A stretch of DNA of 49,002 nucleotides, taken from positions 1 to 49,002 of the forward strand of contig JAAXMC010000066.1 in NCBI GenBank assembly GCA_013036315.1, written 5' to 3'. The translations under genes were made by a program, and so were the position numbers. Shown here in pieces: positions 32,499 to 40,387 of the stretch. Positions within the stretch are counted from its first letter, which is position 1, and each line of letters opens with the position of its first letter. Under the pieces are notes generated by a model. The model saw only the letters and a program-made list of their open reading frames with translations. It searched no databases and was not told the DNA's origin. The stretch is from Vulcanimicrobiota bacterium (lineage in GTDB: Bacteria; Vulcanimicrobiota; Vulcanimicrobiia; Vulcanimicrobiales; Vulcanimicrobiaceae).

Positions 32499-33230
32499 AT
32501 GTTTCCGGCACTTGTGCTCGCGGCCGCCTTTTCCAGTCAACATTGCTGGGATATTTTTGACGGCGCTCTGCGCCATAACGCGCTGGGAGCCCACCCCGCG
32601 TACATCAGTTACGACGAGCGCATTTCCGTTACCGGTGACGACTTCCCGATACTCTACAGCTTGGCGCATGTGGATTACCGCGACGATGGAACGGCCCGCG
32701 TGCTCGACGAGCGGTTTAACTATCTTCCGATCTATACCAACCATGCCGAACCGGGTCCGCCCGAACTCGGACCGTACGGCAAAGCGCGTTCGGCGTGGCT
32801 TCCGCTCGAAGGCGTTCGCGAGCTGCCGGTGATAACGAGCGTACACGTGCCGGGCAATGTCACTTGTACCGTGGCCGGCGTCGAGGATTACAAAGGCCAT
32901 CGCAGCTATCACTTGGTCTTCGGAAACTCGGCACGGAATAAGCCGGCCATCAAAGCGATTTGGGTCGACACCGCCTCACAAGACGTTTGGAAGCTGATCG
33001 TGAGCGGCTACATCATGTTCATCGATTCCAATGAAGCGCCGCCGCTGGCCGATTTTGAGGTCGAGCTCGGATATGCCGGGCCATATTTGGTCGTAAACCA
33101 CGTCGTGTGGCAGCTGCGCAGACGCGAGTACTCGCAGTACGCGAATTATTTCGGCGAGTACACGCTGACCGGATTTACGTTTCCGAACACTTTGCCGTCC
33201 GATTATTTTGGGAGCGGTACGCAGCGCTAG
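32499..33230 (+). CDS. Exported hypothetical protein
   Basis: 243 residues. A short N-terminal hydrophobic stretch MFPALVLAAAFSS looks like a signal peptide. The rest is beta-rich with VHVPGNVTCTVAGVEDYKG and ELGYAGPYLVVNHVVWQLRR; I recognise no family. AAGGA lies about 8 bases before the ATG and a GATAAT -10-like box at 32472-32477. It lies between two tRNA genes on the opposite strand and ends 9 bases before the tRNA-Ile 3' end. Confidence 0.65.
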   Translation: MFPALVLAAAFSSQHCWDIFDGALRHNALGAHPAYISYDERISVTGDDFPILYSLAHVDYRDDGTARVLDERFNYLPIYTNHAEPGPPELGPYGKARSAWLPLEGVRELPVITSVHVPGNVTCTVAGVEDYKGHRSYHLVFGNSARNKPAIKAIWVDTASQDVWKLIVSGYIMFIDSNEAPPLADFEVELGYAGPYLVVNHVVWQLRRREYSQYANYFGEYTLTGFTFPNTLPSDYFGSGTQR

Positions 33231-33239
33231 TCAAAGGGC

Positions 33240-33316
33240 TGGTGGGCCATCCTGGTCTCGAACCAGGGACCTCATGCTTATCAAGCATGCGCTCTAACCA
33301 ACTGAGCTAATGGCCC
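33240..33316 (-). tRNA. tRNA-Ile (GAT)
   Basis: Minus strand: acceptor GGGCCAT/ATGGCCC, discriminator A, CCA encoded. Anticodon stem CATGC/GCATG with loop TTGATAA; GAT complements 33280-33282. Starts 13 bases after the stop of the 64-residue coiled-coil gene with no terminator between, so it may be cut from that operon's transcript. Confidence 0.96.
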
Positions 33317-33329
33317 GGGCAGGGCGCCA

Positions 33330-33524
33330 TTATATCATCGCGATGTACTTTTTCAATGCCTCGTCGTCGGCTTTGAGCTGCGCGAGCATCATGTCGCGCC
33401 GGACGTTTTCCTCGCGCAGAAGCTCGGCGCGTTCGTCCATGGTTTCGTCGAAGGCTTCCTGCAGGGCGGCCGTCTTGCGGCTCGGTGCGGGCCGAGCCGC
33501 AGTTTTGGAAACGGGTTCCATCAC
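33330..33524 (-). CDS. Short coiled-coil protein, paralog of the next gene's C-terminus
   Basis: 64 residues. Residues 1-18 are basic and disordered; 19-64 form one charged amphipathic helix. A24-I61 aligns without gaps to A85-I122 of the 127-residue protein at 33521-33904, with 20 of 38 residues identical (AFDE-x-MD, RE-x-N, RD, AQ-x-KAD, KK-x-I). It therefore lacks the hydrophobic N-terminal domain of its partner. It starts on an ATGA overlap with that gene. No signal peptide. Function unknown. Confidence 0.65.
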   Translation of the reverse strand: MMEPVSKTAARPAPSRKTAALQEAFDETMDERAELLREENVRRDMMLAQLKADDEALKKYIAMI

Positions 33525-33904
33525 TCGGTAATCGACTCAATGAATTTCTTGGTGATTTGATTGTCGGCTTTGCGCTGCGCCATCTGCACGTCACGAAGTG
33601 TGTTTACTTCCCGCATCGATTCCGATTTTTGATCCATCATCTCGTCGAACGCTTGGGATTGCATCTGCATCGTTTCCTGATGGCGGATCTGCTCGCCGTA
33701 CATCGCCAGCTGAAAGGCTTCGTCTTGCGCGTTTAGCGCGCCGAGCCCGGCATTTCCGGCCGCGCCGGTGATGTTGCCGGCAGTTGCGCCGCCGCCCGTT
33801 GTAGCACCCGCCAATCCCATCCCAATCGCGGCCAACGGATTTCCGCCGCTCTCCAGCAAGCCCAGGCCGGCGTTCAAGAGTCCGCTTATCAAATTGAAGC
33901 TCAT
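33521..33904 (-). CDS. Gly/Ala-rich hydrophobic domain plus coiled coil
   Basis: 127 residues. Residues 1-58 are Gly/Ala-rich and hydrophobic, with a repeated NAGLG at 11-15 and 51-55 around a Gly/Thr run. Residues 60-127 are an amphipathic, Met/Gln/Glu-rich coiled coil. There is no signal peptide. A hydrophobic hairpin plus coiled coil is the shape of small exported filament or translocon-type proteins, which is inference only. GAGGA precedes the ATG. The stop overlaps the 64-residue gene (ATGA) and the ATG is 15 bases after the transglycosylase stop, giving a tight three-gene operon. Confidence 0.65.
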   Translation of the reverse strand: MSFNLISGLLNAGLGLLESGGNPLAAIGMGLAGATTGGGATAGNITGAAGNAGLGALNAQDEAFQLAMYGEQIRHQETMQMQSQAFDEMMDQKSESMREVNTLRDVQMAQRKADNQITKKFIESITE

Positions 33905-33919
33905 GGTTCGGTCCTCACA

Positions 33920-34564
33920 TCAGATAGAATCGTCGTCGCCGTCGGTGACGATCGATCCGGGATTAGCGTTGTCGTTGCCGGCAAGCTGGCGATATGAATG
34001 CGAATTCGCGCTCGGAGCGGGAGGCGGCATCAACGACACAAAGGACGCGAGCGAGTTTACGCTTTGCATCTCCGTTGCGCTCTCGGCGCTGAGGTCGCCG
34101 ACTGTTGCGCCGCCGCTTATCTGCGCATAGTGACGCATGACTGAATCTGCGTAACCCATGCGCCGGCCGTCTTGCCACGCGGTTACGGTCCCCGTCGCGT
34201 TCGGATCGCCCGCGTTGTAAGCGGAGAGCGCTTTGTGGACGTCGCCGCCGTAGCGTTGCAGAAGATCGGCGATCATGCCGGCGGCGTAATCGGCGTTGGC
34301 TTGCGGATTCATGGCCGCGGCACTGCGCGCGAACGCGTGCCAGCGATCGTCGATCTGAAAGATGCCGCGCCCGTGTCCGCCGTCGCCGACGATGTTGCTG
34401 CCTGCGCTCGACCCCGGTCCGCCCGTTTCTTGCGCAGCCACCGCGGCCAGCAGCGCCGGGTCTACTCCATGACGTTGCGCGGCCTGGGCGATTTCGGGCG
34501 CATAAGCGACACCGTGCCGGGCTAGGTCGCGGGCCGCTAGGCCGGGGCTTGCCGATTCGATCAT
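33920..34564 (-). CDS. Lysozyme-like lytic transglycosylase (SLT/GH23 type)
   Basis: About 214 residues from ATG 34564; a TTG at 34600 lies inside the -35 box of the divergent promoter and is less likely. SLT signatures: AAVAAQETGG with the catalytic Glu, GHGRGIFQIDDRWH and ALSAYNAGD. The C-terminal about 60 residues are low-complexity. No signal peptide is visible, which is unusual for a wall-cutting enzyme and, with the next two genes also lacking one, suggests export by a dedicated machine or a non-classical route. Such enzymes accompany envelope-spanning secretion, conjugation or phage machines; no other component is seen in the window. Confidence 0.82.
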   Translation of the reverse strand: MIESASPGLAARDLARHGVAYAPEIAQAAQRHGVDPALLAAVAAQETGGPGSSAGSNIVGDGGHGRGIFQIDDRWHAFARSAAAMNPQANADYAAGMIADLLQRYGGDVHKALSAYNAGDPNATGTVTAWQDGRRMGYADSVMRHYAQISGGATVGDLSAESATEMQSVNSLASFVSLMPPPAPSANSHSYRQLAGNDNANPGSIVTDGDDDSI

Positions 34565-34593
34565 GCGAGGGTCTATACCGCCGACGAGCCCGT

Positions 34594-34622
34594 TTGACAA
34601 GGCCCGGAGGGGGGTCTACAAT
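34594..34622 (+). promoter_or_regulatory. Near-consensus promoter of the yceD-rpmF-fab operon
   Basis: -35 TTGACA (34594-34599), exactly 17-base spacer, -10 TACAAT (34617-34622). Initiation near 34629 gives a leader of about 37 bases before the ATG at 34666. Confidence 0.88.
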
Positions 34623-34633
34623 GGGTCGAGTTT

Positions 34634-34657
34634 GGAGGGCCCCCGGCGGGGCCTTCC
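34634..34657 (+). promoter_or_regulatory. Leader hairpin before the yceD start
   Basis: GGAGGGCCCC (34634-34643), loop CGGC, GGGGCCTTCC (34648-34657): 10 bp with one G-U, no T-run after it. It lies wholly in the 5' leader, 8 bases before the start codon, and hides the only Shine-Dalgarno-like GGAGG. Confidence 0.6.
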
Positions 34658-34665
34658 TCTATGTT

Positions 34666-35130
34666 ATGGCTTCTACGCACAAAGTCGATGTTGGTGGCTT
34701 GCTGGCGGGTAACCGCCAGCGGATGGTCGTGGACGACCGGGTGCCGCTGGCCCCTTTTGAGGGGGTCACGTTCCCCGAACCGGCCAGCGTGCACCTCGAA
34801 CTGCAAGCTTCCGGGCAACTGCTCGAGATCAGCGGCTCGGTGGCGGCGACGATGCAGAGCGACTGCGCGCGCTGCTTGGCCGAACTCTCCGGCGAAATGC
34901 ATTTGGAGGTCGACGAGCAGGTCGAAGCCGGATCGAGCCTGCAAAACGGTCCTTTCGAGGACAGCAACGTTTTGGCAGGGGAACGCCTCGATGTCGCGGA
35001 CCTGACGACGCAGCTGATTTGCAGCGCGATACCGATTGGGCTATTGTGCAAAGAGGACTGCAAGGGCATCTGTCCGCGGTGCGGAGAGAATAGAAATACT
35101 GCAAAATGCGAGTGTAACGGAGATAGCTAG
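34666..35130 (+). CDS. DUF177/YceD family protein
   Basis: 154 residues. DUF177 proteins are found before rpmF and are linked to 23S rRNA/ribosome assembly and to normal L32 use. Motifs: SGSVAATMQSDCARCLAELS with CxxC, and a second Cys cluster CKEDCKGICPRCGENRNTAKC at the end, a zinc-binding pattern. The ATG at 34666 follows the promoter and leader hairpin; the ATG at 34621 overlaps the -10 box and cannot be used from that promoter. Its TAG overlaps the rpmF start (TAGTG). The plsX gene often found after rpmF is absent. Confidence 0.88.
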   Translation: MASTHKVDVGGLLAGNRQRMVVDDRVPLAPFEGVTFPEPASVHLELQASGQLLEISGSVAATMQSDCARCLAELSGEMHLEVDEQVEAGSSLQNGPFEDSNVLAGERLDVADLTTQLICSAIPIGLLCKEDCKGICPRCGENRNTAKCECNGDS

Positions 35131-35336
35131 TGGCGAACCTCAAATGGAAAACTCCCCGCAGCAAGACGCGCAGCCGTCGCGCCGCAAATTGGAAGCTCAA
35201 CCGGGTGACCACCGAAGAGTGCCCGCAGTGTCACGCGGCCAAGCGCCCGCACTTCCTCTGCGAACAATGCGGCACGTATGCCGGACGCCAGGTCATCGAG
35301 ATAAAGGATGATCGCGCCGGCCAAAAACGCGGCTAG
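35130..35336 (+). CDS. rpmF: 50S ribosomal protein L32
   Basis: 68 residues starting GTG at 35130, sharing one base with the yceD stop. Highly basic N-terminus WKTPRSKTRSRRAANWKL followed by CPQC and CEQC, the zinc-binding form of L32. Ends with basic residues. Followed after 10 bases by fabH, a common order in which ribosome and lipid synthesis are linked. Confidence 0.95.
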   Translation: MANLKWKTPRSKTRSRRAANWKLNRVTTEECPQCHAAKRPHFLCEQCGTYAGRQVIEIKDDRAGQKRG

Positions 35337-35346
35337 GCGCTAAGCC

Positions 35347-36327
35347 GTGAACGGCGTCAAAATCAGCGCGGTGGGTCACTACGCGCCCGCTGCCATTCTG
35401 ACGAACGAAGACCTGGAGAAGACGCTGGACACGTCCGACGAGTGGATCACCACACGCACGGGCATGAAGCGCCGGCACATCGCAGCGGAAAACGAAGCCA
35501 CCAGCGATCTCTGTATAGCCGCCGCGCGCGATGCTTTGCGCAACGGAAAGATTGCCCCATCCGACATCGATTGCTATATCGTCGCTACGTCGACGCCGGA
35601 CTATGCGTTTCCGGCGACCGCGTGCATCGTGGCCGCGCAGTTGGACGCGGTCGGCAAACCGGCATTCGATATGGAAATCGCCTGCAGCGGCTTCATTTAC
35701 GGATTGACGCTTGCTTCCAGTTTGATTCGCGCGGGGGTCTACTCACGCGTCATGCTCATCGGAGCCGAATCGCTGAGCAAGATCGTGGATCGCAGCGATC
35801 GCAGCACGGCCATCCTTTTTGGCGACGGCGCCGGCGCTGTCGTATTGGAGGCTGCAGCCGAGAATTCGTTTCTTTCAAGCGAATTGGGCGCCGACGGGAG
35901 GCGGCCGGAAACACTTTGCCTGCTGGGCGGCGGTTCGCGCCGGCGGTTGACGGCGGAGTCTTTGAAGGCCGGCGAACAGTATCTGCGCATGGAGGGGCGC
36001 GAGATTTTCAAATTCGCGGTGACGAAAATGATCGAGGCGACCGGCATCGCCTTGCACAGAGCAAACCTGCAAAAGAGCGACGTGAACTGGTTGATTCCGC
36101 ACCAGGCGAATAAACGCATCATCGACGCTGCGGCAAAGTATTTGGAGATGCCCGAAGAGCGAGTTATCGTGAATATCGAAGAGTACGGAAATACGTCGGC
36201 CGCTTCGATCCCGATCGCACTTTCGGAAGCTCTCACTGCGGGAAAAATTAAGCCGGGAGATATCATCGTGTTCGTCGGCTTTGGCGGAGGCCTTTCGTGG
36301 GGCGCCGTCACGTGGAAGTGGGCATGA
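35347..36327 (+). CDS. fabH: 3-oxoacyl-[acyl-carrier-protein] synthase III
   Basis: Starts fatty-acid synthesis by condensing acetyl-CoA (or a branched primer) with malonyl-ACP. GTG start at 35347. Catalytic triad: C113 in MEIACSGFIYG, His in WLIPHQANKRII, Asn in EEYGNTSAASIPIAL. ISAVGHYAP and TSDEWITTRTGMKRRH are the family's first blocks. 326 residues. Ends with an ATGA overlap into fabD. Primer preference cannot be read safely. Confidence 0.95.
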   Translation: MNGVKISAVGHYAPAAILTNEDLEKTLDTSDEWITTRTGMKRRHIAAENEATSDLCIAAARDALRNGKIAPSDIDCYIVATSTPDYAFPATACIVAAQLDAVGKPAFDMEIACSGFIYGLTLASSLIRAGVYSRVMLIGAESLSKIVDRSDRSTAILFGDGAGAVVLEAAAENSFLSSELGADGRRPETLCLLGGGSRRRLTAESLKAGEQYLRMEGREIFKFAVTKMIEATGIALHRANLQKSDVNWLIPHQANKRIIDAAAKYLEMPEERVIVNIEEYGNTSAASIPIALSEALTAGKIKPGDIIVFVGFGGGLSWGAVTWKWA

Positions 36328-37265
36328 GAATCGCGGCCATTTTTCCCGGCCAGGGATCGCAAGTTGTCGGCATGGGAGCCGACGTCGCCGAGAAATCGCA
36401 ACCGGCGCGCGAGCTTTTCGAACGCGCGCATGCCGCGCTCGGCTACGACGTGCTCGCGTTGCAGACGCGCGGCCCGGAGGCGCAGCTGCGCGAAACGCAG
36501 TACAGCCAGCCGGCAATTTTCGTGACGAATTTGGCTCTCTATTATGCCGGCGGCGAAGCGCTGGCGCCCGTTGTGAGCGCCGGGCACTCTTTCGGAGAGT
36601 TCTGCAGTTTGACGATCGCCCGCGCGCTCACGTTTGAAGACGCCTTGAAAATGGTGGTCGCGCGCGGCAACGCGATGCAGTACGCCTCCGAGCTTGCGCC
36701 GGGCGGGATGTCCGCCGTTTTGGGGCTGGAGCTCGCGCAGATCCGCGAGGCCGTTTCACGCGCACAAACCAAAACCGGCGCGCGCGTGCAGCTCGCAAAT
36801 CTCAACTCGCCCTCGCAGATCGTTATCAGCGGAGATCGCGCCGCCGTGCAAATGGCGGGTGACGAAATGTTGGAACGCGGTGCGAAACGGGTCGTGCCGC
36901 TCAACGTTTCGGGTGCTTGGCACAGCCGGCTGATGGAGCCCGCCCTCGAACGTTTTGGGCCCGCCGTTGAGGGAGCGCATTTCGAACTGCCGGCATTCGA
37001 TGTCGTGTCGAACGTGGACGCGCAGCCGTACCGGGACGTCCAAACGATCCAGAAAAACCTGATACTTTCGATAACCGAAGAAGTGCGCTGGCACGAGACG
37101 GCGGAAAAGCTCCTCACGTACGATCTCGATCTCGTCGTCGAGTTCGGCGCCACACCGGTGTTGGGTCCATTGATGAGACGGCTACCGAATGCGCCGGAGG
37201 TGTTGAACGTGACCGATTTTGCAGGCGTCGAGAAGATGCAAGAAAAGATGCGTGTGCGCGCATGA
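36324..37265 (+). CDS. fabD: Malonyl-CoA-ACP transacylase
   Basis: Moves malonyl from CoA to ACP. 313 residues from the ATG at 36324, which overlaps the fabH stop. [12 protein letters not shown] opens the protein, GHSFGEF has the nucleophile S89, [13 protein letters not shown] and [11 protein letters not shown] carry the conserved Asn/His region. Overlaps fabG by 4 bases (ATGA). Confidence 0.94.
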   Translation: MRIAAIFPGQGSQVVGMGADVAEKSQPARELFERAHAALGYDVLALQTRGPEAQLRETQYSQPAIFVTNLALYYAGGEALAPVVSAGHSFGEFCSLTIARALTFEDALKMVVARGNAMQYASELAPGGMSAVLGLELAQIREAVSRAQTKTGARVQLANLNSPSQIVISGDRAAVQMAGDEMLERGAKRVVPLNVSGAWHSRLMEPALERFGPAVEGAHFELPAFDVVSNVDAQPYRDVQTIQKNLILSITEEVRWHETAEKLLTYDLDLVVEFGATPVLGPLMRRLPNAPEVLNVTDFAGVEKMQEKMRVRA

Positions 37266-38008
37266 TCTTCGAGGGCAAAGCGGCTATCGTCACCGGAGCG
37301 AGCCGGGGTATTGGCCGTGCCATTGCGGTCGATTTCGCGCGCAACGGCGCCGCCGTGACACTCGCCGGCAGAGATCGCGCGGCGCTCGAGGTTACGGCCG
37401 CGGCGTGTCGCGAGACGCGCGCCGGTGCGAAATGCTTGGTGGTGACGGGTGACGCGGCGGACTCAAAGACGGTGGAATCGTGGGTCGCGCAGACGCTGGA
37501 AGCTTTCGGCCGCCTCGATTTTGCGATCGCGAATGCAGGTCAGTCGCAGGACGGATTGATCGTACGCCTCAAACCGGAGTCGCTCGATAAGACGCTTTCG
37601 GTGAACCTGAAATCCGCTTTCTATCTCTGCACGGCGGCCGCGAAGCCGATGATGAAGCAGCGGGCCGGCTCGATCGTCCTCATGTCGAGCGTCGTGGGAA
37701 TGATGGGTAACGCGGGCCAGGCAGCATATGCAGCCTCGAAGGCCGGGCTCCTCGGTCTCACAAAGTCCCTAGCAAAGGAATTGGGTTCGAGGAACGTAAG
37801 AGTCAACGCCATCGCGCCCGGCTTGATAGAAACGGCAATGACCGAAAAAATGCCGGACGCCGCCAGGGAGTATCTGCTCAGACAAACGGCGCTCGGGCGC
37901 GCCGGACAACCGGAAGATGTCAGCGGAGTAGTGCGCTTTCTTTGCTCGGATGCCGCCGCCTACGTAACGGGCCAGACGCTCGTGGTCGACGGCGGAGTTG
38001 TAATGTAG
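37262..38008 (+). CDS. fabG: 3-oxoacyl-ACP reductase
   Basis: NADPH-dependent SDR enzyme reducing 3-oxoacyl-ACP. [20 protein letters not shown] is the cofactor site, [10 protein letters not shown] the NAG motif, [20 protein letters not shown] the catalytic Ser and Yxxx[13 protein letters not shown] the following loop. 248 residues, standard. Starts ATGA after fabD and ends 7 bases before acpP. Confidence 0.93.
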   Translation: MIFEGKAAIVTGASRGIGRAIAVDFARNGAAVTLAGRDRAALEVTAAACRETRAGAKCLVVTGDAADSKTVESWVAQTLEAFGRLDFAIANAGQSQDGLIVRLKPESLDKTLSVNLKSAFYLCTAAAKPMMKQRAGSIVLMSSVVGMMGNAGQAAYAASKAGLLGLTKSLAKELGSRNVRVNAIAPGLIETAMTEKMPDAAREYLLRQTALGRAGQPEDVSGVVRFLCSDAAAYVTGQTLVVDGGVVM

Positions 38009-38015
38009 GAGACGT

Positions 38016-38255
38016 ATGTCCACGTTCGATAAAGTTAAGAAGATCATCGTCGAACAGCTCGGCGTCGACGAATCGGAAGTAACGCCCGAAGCTTCGATAA
38101 CCGATGACCTGGGTGCAGATTCACTCGATCAAGTTGAATTGGTGATGGCCTTCGAAACGGAGTTCAACATCGACATCCCCGACGAAGAAGCCGAAAAAAT
38201 AAAAACCGTCGGCGACGCGGTCAAGCGCATCGAGGAAACCAGCACCAAAGAGTGA
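38016..38255 (+). CDS. acpP: Acyl carrier protein
   Basis: 79 acidic residues. S36 in [16 protein letters not shown] is the phosphopantetheine attachment site. GGAGACG lies before the ATG. The next gene is ffh with its TTG start four bases after the ACP stop; fabF, which usually follows, is missing here. Confidence 0.95.
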   Translation: MSTFDKVKKIIVEQLGVDESEVTPEASITDDLGADSLDQVELVMAFETEFNIDIPDEEAEKIKTVGDAVKRIEETSTKE

Positions 38256-38258
38256 CCG

Positions 38259-39599
38259 TTGTTTGAAACCCTCTCCGATCGCTTAGGCGCGATCTTTTCC
38301 CGGCTGAGCGGCCGAGGCCGGCTCAGCGAAGGCGACGTAAACGAAGTGATGCGCGAAGTGCGCATCGCTTTGCTTGAGGCCGACGTTTCGCTGGCCGCCG
38401 CCAAAGCATTCGTCAACCGCGTCAAAGAGAGAGCCGTCGGCGCCGACGTGCTGTCCTCGCTTTCACCGGCGCAAACGATCGTCAAGATCGTACACGCCGA
38501 GCTGATCGAATTGCTCGGGCCGCCGGCGGATTCACCGGAAGCGCGTTTACATTTTTCCGATTCGTCGCCGTCGGTCATCATGCTGGTCGGATTGCAGGGC
38601 TCCGGAAAAACGACGCAGGCCGGCAAACTCGCGCTGCGCCTGAAAGAACAGGGGCGCCGCTCGCTACTGGTTGCGGCCGATGTTTACCGTCCGGCCGCGA
38701 TCGACCAGCTGCAAACGATCGGCAAGCAGATCGACATGCCCGTATACGAAAAGGGCGCGTCGGATCCGGTCGGCATCGCGCGCGATGGCGTGGCCGAGGC
38801 GCGCCGGCTCGGATTGTCAACGGTGATCCTCGACACCGCGGGGCGCTTGCAGATCGACGAAAATCTGATGGACGAACTGACGCGCATCAAAGACGCTGTC
38901 AAGCCGGCGGAAATACTGCTCGTTGCCGATGCGATGACGGGGCAGGAAGCCACCAACGTTGCCAAAGGATTTCACGACCGCCTGCACATCACGGGCGTGA
39001 TCCTGACCAAACTCGACGGCGACGCCCGCGGCGGGGCGGCGCTTTCCATTTACAGCGTGACGGGAGCCCCCATTAAGTTTGCGGGCGTCGGCGAAAAATT
39101 GTCGGCGCTGGAACCATTCTACCCGGATCGCTTGGCCTCGCGGATTCTCGGCATGGGAGACGTGCTGACGCTCATCGAGCGGACGCAGAGCGTTTATAGC
39201 GAAGAACAAGCCAAGGCGATCGAGCAGAAGTTCCTCAAGCAGCAGTTTACCCTCGATGATTTTTTAGACCAAATGCGGCAAATTCGCCGGATGGGGTCGA
39301 TGGGCGAGATTCTCAAGATGATTCCGGGGCTGTCGCGGGCGCTGCCGAAAGACTTCGAAATCCCCGAACGCGACCTGAAGAAAATCGAAGCAATCATCTG
39401 CTCGATGACTTCACGCGAACGGCGGGACCCGGCAGTGCTCAACGGTTCGCGCCGTAAACGTATCGCCGCGGGCAGCGGCACGCAGGTTGCCGACGTCAAC
39501 CGGCTGGTCAAGCGCTTCGAAGAGTCGCGCAAAATGATGAAACACATGGGCTTGGGAAGCAAACGAGGCCCGCGCCTTCCGATGGGAATGTTCAAATAA
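38259..39599 (+). CDS. ffh: Signal recognition particle protein Ffh
   Basis: GTPase and signal-sequence-binding subunit of the bacterial SRP. TTG start at 38259, directly after acpP. N domain (1-90), G domain with GLQGSGKTTQAGKLA, DTAGRLQIDENLMDEL and TKLDGDARGGAAL, then the Met-rich M domain (about 300-446) with MGDVLTLIE, FLDQMRQIRRMGSMG and the SRP-RNA-binding end MTSRERRDP. 446 residues, normal. rpsP follows after 3 bases. Confidence 0.95.
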   Translation: MFETLSDRLGAIFSRLSGRGRLSEGDVNEVMREVRIALLEADVSLAAAKAFVNRVKERAVGADVLSSLSPAQTIVKIVHAELIELLGPPADSPEARLHFSDSSPSVIMLVGLQGSGKTTQAGKLALRLKEQGRRSLLVAADVYRPAAIDQLQTIGKQIDMPVYEKGASDPVGIARDGVAEARRLGLSTVILDTAGRLQIDENLMDELTRIKDAVKPAEILLVADAMTGQEATNVAKGFHDRLHITGVILTKLDGDARGGAALSIYSVTGAPIKFAGVGEKLSALEPFYPDRLASRILGMGDVLTLIERTQSVYSEEQAKAIEQKFLKQQFTLDDFLDQMRQIRRMGSMGEILKMIPGLSRALPKDFEIPERDLKKIEAIICSMTSRERRDPAVLNGSRRKRIAAGSGTQVADVNRLVKRFEESRKMMKHMGLGSKRGPRLPMGMFK

Positions 39600-39602
39600 C
39601 AA

Positions 39603-39851
39603 ATGGTAAAAATTCGACTGCGCCGCATGGGCGCCAAGAAACAACCGACGTACCGCTTCGTTGTAGCGGACCAGCGCGCACCGCGTGATGGCCGCTTCAT
39701 AGAAATTCTCGGTCACTATAATCCGCGGACGGATCCGCGCACGGTCGTCGTCAACGAAGAAAAAGCCAAAGCGTGGCTCGCTAAGGGCGCGCAACCTTCG
39801 GACACGGTGCGCAGGCTCTTCACGGAAAAGGGCATCATCGAAGGCAAATGA
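39603..39851 (+). CDS. rpsP: 30S ribosomal protein S16
   Basis: 82 residues. [20 protein letters not shown] is diagnostic; [21 protein letters not shown] and the C-terminal basic part fit S16. Overlaps the KH-protein start by 4 bases (ATGA), in the usual ffh-rpsP-khpA-rimM order. Confidence 0.96.
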   Translation: MVKIRLRRMGAKKQPTYRFVVADQRAPRDGRFIEILGHYNPRTDPRTVVVNEEKAKAWLAKGAQPSDTVRRLFTEKGIIEGK

Positions 39852-40387
39852 GCGCATTTGACGACGAGTTCGGCCTATTCGGCGAAAAGGAAGAAGAGAG
39901 CGAGCGCCGTTCTACCTTGGGTGCGCGCCGCATCGCGGCCAACGAAACGATCATCGACGACGTCGAACCTGAAGACGAAGGTCCTCCGCGCCGTCGACCG
40001 CCGATGGGCGGCGCCAGGCCGCCGCACCGCCGTCCGCCGATGCAGCGCCGCGCCCCCGACGATCCCGCCGCCTCACAGAAGCGCGCCGGTGAACTGCTGG
40101 AATTCTTGGCCAAGAAATTGGTTGCGAAACCCGGCGAGGTCACGATTGAAAGCTATCCGCCCGAGAATGGCGAGCAGGCGCTGATCGAACTTGCGGTCGA
40201 TCCGGAAGATATCGGCAAGGTGATCGGCCGCGGCGGCCGCGTGGCACACGCGCTGCGTACGATCGTGCGGGCGACTGCTGAAGGCCGCATTTCCGTTGAG
40301 ATCTTTGACGCGGACGAATATTACGACGATGCGCCCGACGATGATGAAAACAAAGAAGGCGGAGACGGGGAAGCCGCACCCGAGTGA
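39848..40387 (+). CDS. khpA: KhpA-type KH-domain RNA-binding protein with long N-terminal extension
   Basis: 179 residues instead of the usual about 76. Residues 75-160 are the KhpA domain: [40 protein letters not shown] with the IGRGGR GxxG loop. Residues 1-75 are acidic then Arg/Pro-rich ([20 protein letters not shown]), a disordered, probably RNA-binding extension. A short acidic tail follows the KH domain. The ATG overlaps rpsP; the first ATG after the extension would leave the KH domain but lose operon coupling. KhpA with KhpB controls cell-envelope mRNAs in Gram-positives. Confidence 0.88.
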   Translation: MSAFDDEFGLFGEKEEESERRSTLGARRIAANETIIDDVEPEDEGPPRRRPPMGGARPPHRRPPMQRRAPDDPAASQKRAGELLEFLAKKLVAKPGEVTIESYPPENGEQALIELAVDPEDIGKVIGRGGRVAHALRTIVRATAEGRISVEIFDADEYYDDAPDDDENKEGGDGEAAPE

